NCBI GenBank assembly: GCA_963590415.1
Contig: CAVAPB010000032.1
Location: forward strand, 1 to 11,567
Reading direction: 5' to 3'
DNA from: Fimenecus sp963590415
GTDB lineage: Bacteria; Bacillota; Clostridia; Oscillospirales; Acutalibacteraceae
DNA length: 11,567 nt
Positions 7,115 to 11,567 of the stretch are shown here, piece by piece. Position 1 is the stretch's first letter. Each line of letters opens with the position of its first letter. A program made the translations under genes and the position numbers. A model generated the notes under the pieces. The model had not been told where the DNA came from. It did not search any database and saw only the letters and a list, made by a program, of their open reading frames with translations.

Positions 7115-7146
7115 TGGCACAATAAATCTTTGATTTTCATAGAATG
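7115..7146 (+). promoter_or_regulatory. Candidate promoter of dpaAB, possibly mother-cell sigma factor
   Basis: CATAGAAT at 7138-7145 differs at one base from a SigE-like -10 (CATACAAT). AC at 7119-7120 lies 17 bp upstream, which resembles the SigK -35/-10 arrangement, although the TA expected after CATANNN is displaced by two bases. A weak sigma-A reading is TTGGCA (7115-7120), 17 bp, CATAGA. Either would start transcription near 7150-7155, just before the GGAGGT at 7164. In Bacillus subtilis this operon is SigK-controlled; the assignment here is inference. Confidence 0.35.
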
Positions 7147-7163
7147 TATTGTAGAATTAAGAC

Positions 7164-7169
7164 GGAGGT
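7164..7169 (+). promoter_or_regulatory. dpaA: Ribosome binding site fixing the dpaA start
   Basis: GGAGGT lies 7 bp before the ATG at 7177. An in-frame ATG at 7144 would place this site inside the gene and adds eleven residues that are not family-like, so 7177 is preferred. The ATG at 7170 directly after the site is out of frame. Confidence 0.85.
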
Positions 7170-7176
7170 ATGCCGT

Positions 7177-8007
7177 ATGGAAAATAAAAAGATAATGATT
7201 ATCGGCGGCGACAAACGCTTTGAATATGTTGAACAAGACTTTTCCGACAGGGGATATTCGGTTTGCTCTTGCGAGAGCGGAGAGGAACTCCTTGCGGAAA
7301 AAGAAAACGGTAAAACGATTGTGTTGCCGCTTCCCGTAACACGGGACGGCGTATATATAAATATGAAAAGCGCAAATCCGCAGATAAGTCTCGAAACGCT
7401 TCTGTCCGCAATCAAAAAGGGCGATACGGTAACAGGCGGAATAGTAAAGCCCGACCTTAAAGTCGCACTTGAGGAGCGCGGGGCGGCAGTATTCGACTAT
7501 TACGACGGCGAAATGATAAACGAAAACGCCGTGCTGACCGCAAAGGCTTTGCCGAAGGCTTTTTCGGAAAACGGTATTGATTTTCGCAATATGCGAGCGG
7601 TCATAACGGGCTTCGGAAGAACGGCAAAGGCGACTGCCGACTTACTCTGTGCCGAAAATTGTGATTTTTCCGTATGCGCAAGAAGCAAAACCGCCGAAAA
7701 GCAGGCAGGGGATAAAGGATATGACTTTTTGTATCTTGACTCCCTGCCCGACAGGATAAAGGATTTTCGGCTTGTGATAAATACCGTACCCGCCTTAATA
7801 CTCGACGAAAAAATATTTGCCGGAATGAACGGAGATACCGTTATAGTCGATATAGCCTCCGCTCCTTTCGGAGAGGATGAAAACACGGCGAAAGCCTTTT
7901 CAATCAGATTGATAAGAGCGTTGTCGCTTCCGGGGAAATATTTTCCGCAACAGGCGGGCGCTCTTATAGCCGAGAGAATAGAGAGTATTTGTTCAGGAGG
8001 TAGGTAA
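7177..8007 (+). CDS. dpaA: Dipicolinate synthase subunit A (SpoVFA)
   Basis: NAD(P)H-binding subunit of dipicolinate synthase, which oxidises a dihydrodipicolinate-pathway intermediate to dipicolinic acid in the mother cell for loading into the spore core. The 276-aa product is somewhat shorter than the roughly 297-aa Bacillus subtilis protein. Family features are: N-terminal KIMIIGGDKR (5-14); ALPKAF after an NAVLTAKA helix (about 117-129); the Rossmann motif VITGFGRTAKATA (142-154); INTVPALIL (201-209); and the C-terminal signature LPGKYFPQQAGALIAERI (251-268). It is first in an operon with dpaB: its TAA at 8005-8007 directly abuts the dpaB ATG. It implies that the host forms spores using the SpoVF route, rather than the EtfA route described for some Clostridium species. 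Confidence 0.93.
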   Translation: MENKKIMIIGGDKRFEYVEQDFSDRGYSVCSCESGEELLAEKENGKTIVLPLPVTRDGVYINMKSANPQISLETLLSAIKKGDTVTGGIVKPDLKVALEERGAAVFDYYDGEMINENAVLTAKALPKAFSENGIDFRNMRAVITGFGRTAKATADLLCAENCDFSVCARSKTAEKQAGDKGYDFLYLDSLPDRIKDFRLVINTVPALILDEKIFAGMNGDTVIVDIASAPFGEDENTAKAFSIRLIRALSLPGKYFPQQAGALIAERIESICSGGR

Positions 8008-8574
8008 ATGGTAAATGTGGGCTTTGCAATGTGCGGCTCGTTCTGCACATTTTCCAAGGTTATCCCGCAGATGTCCGTCCTAAAGGATTCGGGGTACAAT
8101 GTTATCCCGATAATGTCGCAAAATGCATATTCAACCGACACCCGTTTCGGAAAGGCAAAGGATTTCACTGCCGGAATTTCCGAAATAACGGGAAACGAAA
8201 TTATACACACGATTTTTTCCGCCGAGCCGATAGGTCCTAAAAAAATGCTTGACGCGCTTGTGGTAGCCCCCTGTACGGGCAACACGCTCGGAAAGCTCGC
8301 AAACGGTATAACGGACACCTCCGTTACGCTTGCGGTAAAGGCTCATTTGAGGAACGACAGACCCGTCATAATCGCTGTTTCGACAAACGACGCACTTGCT
8401 GCGGCGGCTAAAAACATCGGTTTACTTATGAATGCGAAAAATATGTATTTTGTGCCGTTGAGACAGGACGACTGCATAAACAAACCGAATTCGACGGTTG
8501 CGGATTTTGAAAAGATACCCGAAACGCTCAAAGCGGCGTTGGAGGGTAAACAGCTTCAGCCTATGCTGTTGTGA
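8008..8574 (+). CDS. dpaB: Dipicolinate synthase subunit B (SpoVFB), flavoprotein
   Basis: Flavoprotein-fold subunit of dipicolinate synthase (188 aa; about 200 aa in Bacillus subtilis), the partner of DpaA in spore dipicolinic acid synthesis. The N terminus VGFAMCGSFCTF (4-15) matches the nucleotide-binding start of the family. It is followed by PIGPKKMLDALVVAPCTGN (74-92) and GKLANGITDTSV (95-106), the typical flavoprotein-decarboxylase-like core. Next comes PVIIAVSTNDAL (119-130), and the protein ends with a KQLQPML (181-187) tail typical of SpoVFB. The ribosome binding site AGGAGGT (7995-8001) is inside the end of dpaA, 6 bp before the ATG, so translation is coupled and stoichiometric expression is likely. 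No truncation is visible. Confidence 0.94.
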   Translation: MVNVGFAMCGSFCTFSKVIPQMSVLKDSGYNVIPIMSQNAYSTDTRFGKAKDFTAGISEITGNEIIHTIFSAEPIGPKKMLDALVVAPCTGNTLGKLANGITDTSVTLAVKAHLRNDRPVIIAVSTNDALAAAAKNIGLLMNAKNMYFVPLRQDDCINKPNSTVADFEKIPETLKAALEGKQLQPMLL

Positions 8575-8588
8575 AAACCGGAAATTTA

Positions 8589-8623
8589 CGGGAGCGCTCT
8601 TTGCACGGACGCTCCCGATTTTT
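8589..8623 (+). terminator. Terminator of the dpaAB operon
   Basis: A perfect 8-bp GC-rich stem CGGGAGCG (8589-8596) / CGCTCCCG (8610-8617) encloses a 13-nt loop and is followed by ATTTTT. It begins 15 bp after the dpaB stop. Confidence 0.82.
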
Positions 8624-8678
8624 AATTATATAATTCCGTTGTTTTTGTACAAATCCGATAAAAATGTCGGCAAAGCCC

Positions 8679-8707
8679 TTGCAAGAATGGGGATTTTGTT
8701 TTATTAT
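8679..8707 (+). promoter_or_regulatory. Predicted sigma-A promoter of the GH3 gene
   Basis: TTGCAA (8679-8684) is separated by 17 bp from TATTAT (8702-8707). Upstream lie a perfect 10-bp palindrome TTTGTACAAA (8644-8653) and a short inverted repeat CCGA-8nt-TCGG (8655-8670), possible operator sites for a sugar-responsive repressor, although neither matches an operator I can name. The leader of about 40 nt ends with a strong AAGGGAGG site (8739-8746), 6 bp before the ATG. Confidence 0.6.
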
Positions 8708-8752
8708 ATTACGGAAACAAAAAATCTTTTCGTTTATTAAGGGAGGAACAAT

Positions 8753-11203
8753 ATGGCATTGAAACATGCAGATCTCATCGCAAAAATGACGCTTGAAGAA
8801 AAAGCGAGCATGTGCGACGGACTTGATTACTGGCACAGCCAGCCCGTTGACCGTCTGGGTATTAAATCGGTCAGCCTTAACGACGGCCCTCACGGAATCC
8901 GTAAAAAGGGCGATCCCGAAGCGGCTAAGAAGGGCGAAACGGACCTTCTCAAAGGCATTCCGGCTATCTGCTTCCCCACAGCTTCGGCTACTGCCTGCTC
9001 ATGGGATACGGACCTTATCAGAAGAATGGGCGAGGCTCTCGGCGACGAGTGCCGTAAGGAAAAGGTATCCGTTCTTTTGGGACCCGGTACTAACATTAAG
9101 CGTTCGCCGCTTTGCGGAAGAAACTTCGAGTATTTCTCGGAGGACCCCGAGCTTGCGGGCGAGATGGCAGCTTCCTTTATCAACGGCGTTCAGTCAAAGG
9201 GTATAGGCACATCGTTAAAGCACTATGCGGCTAACAATCAGGAAACAAGGCGTATGACGGTTAACACCGTAGCGGACGAAAGAACGCTTCGTGAGGTCTA
9301 TCTCCGCCCGTTTGAAATAGCTGTAAAGAAGGCTCAGCCGTGGACTATAATGTGCGCTTACGAGAGACTTAACGGCTGCTACTGTGCAGAAAATAAATGG
9401 CTCCTTACCGATGTTCTCCGCGGCGATTGGGGATACAAAAACCTTGTCGTAACCGACTGGGGTGCCGAGAACGAAAGAGTTCCCGGACTTATCGCAGGTC
9501 AGGAAATCGAAATGCCCACCTCCTGCGGCGACGGCACAAAGAAAATAGTTGAAGCCGTTCGTGACGGTTCGCTTGATGTTGCGGTTCTCGACCATGCGGT
9601 TGACCTTATCCTCGATATGGTTGACAAGTCGGTTGCAACCCTCGGCGAATATACATACGACCCCAAGGAGCATCACCGCCTTGCAAGGGAAATCGCAGGT
9701 CAGTGTATGGTTCTTATGAAGAACGACGGCGATATTCTTCCTCTTAAAAAGGACGCAAAGGTTGCGGTTGTCGGCGAAATGGCTAAGAAGCCCCGTTATC
9801 AGGGCGCAGGCTCTTCGCTTATCAACCCCATCGACCTTGACAACGCCTTTGACACAATGACAAAGGAAATGGGCGTAAGCGTTGAATATGCTCAGGGCTA
9901 TTCGACCGATAAGAAAAACAAGATTTCGGACGATACCTTCGTAGCGGAGGCTGTTACAAAGGCTAAAAACGCAGATGTTGCGGTTCTCTTTATCGGACTT
10001 ACCGACGAATTCGAGACAGAGGGTAACGACAGAAAGCACCTCGGCATTCCGCCGCTTCACAACAGACTTGTTGAGGAAGTACTCAAGGTAAACAAGAATG
10101 TTGTAGTTGTACTTTCGGGCGGCTCTTCGGTTGAGATGCCGTGGGCTGACAAGGTTCCCGCTATCCTTAACGAATTCCTTACGGGTCAGGCGGCAGGAAG
10201 CGCTGTTTGCGATATTCTCTTCGGCGATGTTAACCCGTCGGGCAAGCTTTCCGAGACATATCCTTATGCTCTTGAGGACAATTCAAGTGCAAATTACTTC
10301 CCCGGCACACCCGTTTCCGTTGAATACAGAGAGGGTATTTATGTAGGTTACAGATATTACGACACCGCAAACAAGGAGGTTCGCTTCCCGTTCGGTCACG
10401 GTCTTTCCTACACAACATTCGAATACAGCGACATTAAGCTTTCGTCCGACAGCATAAAGGACACCGACACCGTTACCGTTACCTTTAAGGTTAAGAACAC
10501 GGGTTCAAGAGACGGCGCAGAGGTTACCGAGCTTTATGTTTCGGATGTTGAATCGACAATTTACAGACCCGTCAAGGAGCTCAAGGGCTTTAAGAAGGTA
10601 TTCCTTAAAGCAGGCGAGGAAAAAGAGGTTTCTATCGACCTTGAAAAGCGTGCGTTTGCGTTCTACAATGTTGACGCGCACGACTGGCAGGTTGAAACAG
10701 GCGAATTTAAGATTTTGGTCGGCGCTTCAAGCCGTGATATAAAGCTTGAGGCTTCGCTCAATGTCGAGTCGACAGTCAGCTACGCCGTTCCCGATTATCA
10801 TAAGATGGCTCCGTCATATTACGGCGCTGACATTATGAATGTTTCGGACGACGAGTTCAAGGCTGTTCTCGGCCACGAAATTCCGCCTTCAACCCGTGAT
10901 AAGAGCATACCGCTCAATTACCTCAACACTCTTGAGGACGCCAAGGACGGCAAGTGGGGCGGCAGACTTTGCAGAATGCTCACAAAGATGCTCGGTGCGG
11001 AGACCATGATGGGCGCAGTTGCGTTGCAGACTCCCATTAAGAATTTCATCTCAATGAGCTTCGGCATCTTCAGCCCGAAAATGGCTGACGGCTTGCTGCT
11101 TATCCTCAACGAGGATAAATTCTGGAGAGGTCTCGGTAAAATCCTTCGCGGCTTCCTCTTCGGCGGCGGAATTAAAAGGCTCGGCAGACTTAAACAGATA
11201 TAA
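8753..11203 (+). CDS. GH3 beta-glucosidase/xylosidase-type glycosidase with C-terminal extension
   Basis: Family 3 glycoside hydrolase of 816 aa that should remove terminal beta-linked glucose or xylose units. The N-terminal TIM barrel (about 1-300) contains LNDGPHGIR (42-50), GRNFEYFSEDP (122-132), the substrate-binding pair KHYAANNQETRR (156-167) and the nucleophile D235 in VVTDWGAE. The alpha/beta sandwich (about 310-545) carries the acid/base E423 in EGNDRKHLGIPP and FPFGHGLSYTTF (545-556). A fibronectin-III-like domain covers about 570-660 (VTFKVKNTGSRDGAEVTELY). Residues from about 670 to 816 form an extra tail of unknown role, with hydrophobic/amphipathic helices and a basic end (IKRLGRLKQI). 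No signal peptide is present, so it probably works in the cytosol on imported oligosaccharides. Lysine codons are mostly AAG, more so than in the neighbours, which may reflect high expression. It has its own promoter and terminator. Confidence 0.94.
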   Translation: MALKHADLIAKMTLEEKASMCDGLDYWHSQPVDRLGIKSVSLNDGPHGIRKKGDPEAAKKGETDLLKGIPAICFPTASATACSWDTDLIRRMGEALGDECRKEKVSVLLGPGTNIKRSPLCGRNFEYFSEDPELAGEMAASFINGVQSKGIGTSLKHYAANNQETRRMTVNTVADERTLREVYLRPFEIAVKKAQPWTIMCAYERLNGCYCAENKWLLTDVLRGDWGYKNLVVTDWGAENERVPGLIAGQEIEMPTSCGDGTKKIVEAVRDGSLDVAVLDHAVDLILDMVDKSVATLGEYTYDPKEHHRLAREIAGQCMVLMKNDGDILPLKKDAKVAVVGEMAKKPRYQGAGSSLINPIDLDNAFDTMTKEMGVSVEYAQGYSTDKKNKISDDTFVAEAVTKAKNADVAVLFIGLTDEFETEGNDRKHLGIPPLHNRLVEEVLKVNKNVVVVLSGGSSVEMPWADKVPAILNEFLTGQAAGSAVCDILFGDVNPSGKLSETYPYALEDNSSANYFPGTPVSVEYREGIYVGYRYYDTANKEVRFPFGHGLSYTTFEYSDIKLSSDSIKDTDTVTVTFKVKNTGSRDGAEVTELYVSDVESTIYRPVKELKGFKKVFLKAGEEKEVSIDLEKRAFAFYNVDAHDWQVETGEFKILVGASSRDIKLEASLNVESTVSYAVPDYHKMAPSYYGADIMNVSDDEFKAVLGHEIPPSTRDKSIPLNYLNTLEDAKDGKWGGRLCRMLTKMLGAETMMGAVALQTPIKNFISMSFGIFSPKMADGLLLILNEDKFWRGLGKILRGFLFGGGIKRLGRLKQI

Positions 11204-11218
11204 TCGGTTTATAAAATC

Positions 11219-11246
11219 AAGGCACTTCTTCGGAAGTGCCTTTTTT
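11219..11246 (+). terminator. Intrinsic terminator of the GH3 gene
   Basis: A perfect 10-bp stem AAGGCACTTC (11219-11228) / GAAGTGCCTT (11233-11242), closed by a stable TTCG tetraloop, is followed by further T residues to 11246. It begins 15 bp after the GH3 stop. Confidence 0.93.
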
Positions 11247-11439
11247 AACGGCAAAAAGTGAAGAGGTGTGGGCGTTTCGTGCATCGTCGTTTGCTTCGTA
11301 TCGTTCGCAACAGCCTTTGGCTATTTCTCACTCACTATGCAACTCCTCCTTTTCCGCAAAAATCACGCTCGGCTCGCCTGCTCGGTTGTAAACGCCCTCC
11401 CGACGGCTCGCTGTCGCTACCAGCTTTTGCGGATTTGCG

Positions 11440-11466
11440 GACAGCCGCAAGGGCTGCCCCTACGGC
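11440..11466. repeat. Hairpin module shared with 460-486 (inverted)
   Basis: GGACAG, a CAAG-containing loop and CTACGG are shared with the reverse complement of 460-486. The stem here is CAGCC (11442-11446) / GGCTG (11452-11456), while the left copy reads CAGGG / CCCTG around the same GCAAG loop. The stem has therefore changed on both sides and still pairs. Confidence 0.75.
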
Positions 11467-11470
11467 TTTT

Positions 11471-11498
11471 ATCAAATTATCGTTATCTCTCCCTCAGT
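11471..11498. repeat. Inverted copy of the core repeat found at 298-325 and 537-564
   Basis: The reverse complement of this 28-bp stretch matches the core of both left-edge elements (ACTGAGGGAGAGATAACG, then an ATTTGAT end) with a single mismatch. The flanking 10-bp hairpin of the left copies is absent here; the sequence continues into CAAACGCAG. Confidence 0.85.
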
Positions 11499-11519
11499 CA
11501 AACGCAGAGCGTGGGTATT

Positions 11520-11558
11520 TGTCAAAAAGTTGACAAAAACATTGAGGGAAATCATAAA
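11520..11558 (+). promoter_or_regulatory. Possible promoter or operator at the right edge
   Basis: A palindrome TGTCAA-4nt-TTGACA occupies 11520-11535. Its right arm is a perfect -35 box, with CATAAA (11553-11558) 17 bp downstream as a weak -10. The gene it would serve lies beyond the window, so it cannot be judged further. Confidence 0.3.
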
Positions 11559-11567
11559 GAAGCTTCA

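Larger units (their letters stand above)
11247..11519. repeat. Right-edge intergenic region with repeat-like modules, no gene
   Basis: No credible coding sequence is seen: open frames here lack ribosome binding sites and recognisable protein features. Inverted repeats include TCCGCAAAA (11353-11361) / TTTTGCGGA (11425-11433) and a hairpin CGACGG-CTCG-CTGTCG (11401-11416). Two modules, listed separately at 11440-11466 and 11471-11498, also occur in inverted form at the left edge of the window. The whole stretch looks like a mosaic of dispersed repeats. Confidence 0.6.

Noticed and set aside
7144..7176. Earlier ATG start for dpaA
   Set aside because: It would put the only good ribosome binding site (GGAGGT, 7164-7169) inside the gene and adds residues not expected in the family.
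7500..8318. Minus-strand open frame of 272 codons opposite dpaA/dpaB
   Set aside because: It crosses the dpaA-dpaB junction on the opposite strand, lacks a recognisable family and a ribosome binding site. It is an antisense shadow of two strongly supported genes.
9215..10060. Minus-strand open frame of 281 codons inside the GH3 gene
   Set aside because: It is fully antisense to the conserved catalytic domains of GH3 and has no family features; long open frames arise from the codon bias of the sense gene.

Overview
The window looks like chromosomal DNA of a spore-forming Clostridia member, probably a gut Oscillospiraceae/Ruminococcaceae-type organism. The reasons are strong GGAGG-type ribosome binding sites before most genes, compact intrinsic terminators, a SpoVF-type dipicolinate synthase pair, and Firmicutes-like MurC, MATE and glycosidase proteins. 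The taxonomic call is inference; no rRNA or tRNA gene was seen.

Layout. Positions 1-722 hold no credible gene. They are a mosaic of repeats: two full 112-bp tandem copies plus an 18-bp stub, then two copies of a roughly 160-bp palindrome-rich element. From 764 to 4052 a two-gene minus-strand operon encodes a six-helix Pr6Pr/AIG1-like membrane protein and, 4 bp downstream, a GH2 beta-mannosidase. It ends in a hairpin terminator at 723-746. Divergent from it is a plus-strand MATE exporter (4265-5602), whose leader contains a perfect intrinsic terminator between a strong promoter and the start codon. A shared terminator separates this gene from the convergent murC (5651-7036, minus). Divergent from murC are dpaA and dpaB (7177-8574), the two dipicolinate synthase subunits, translationally coupled and followed by a terminator. 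A GH3 glycosidase with its own promoter and terminator fills 8753-11203. Positions 11247-11567 are again repeat-like and contain two modules that also occur, inverted, at the left edge.

How the genes work together. There is no single pathway here. murC serves peptidoglycan precursor synthesis, dpaAB makes the spore-core solute in the mother cell, and the two glycosidases lack signal peptides and probably cleave imported mannosides or beta-glucosides/xylosides in the cytosol. The MATE protein is an export pump that appears to be controlled by transcription attenuation. The protein genes are largely ordinary. The less explained material is the MATE leader, the repeat mosaics at both edges, the coupled lipid-hydrolase-like membrane gene, and the C-terminal extension of the GH3 enzyme.
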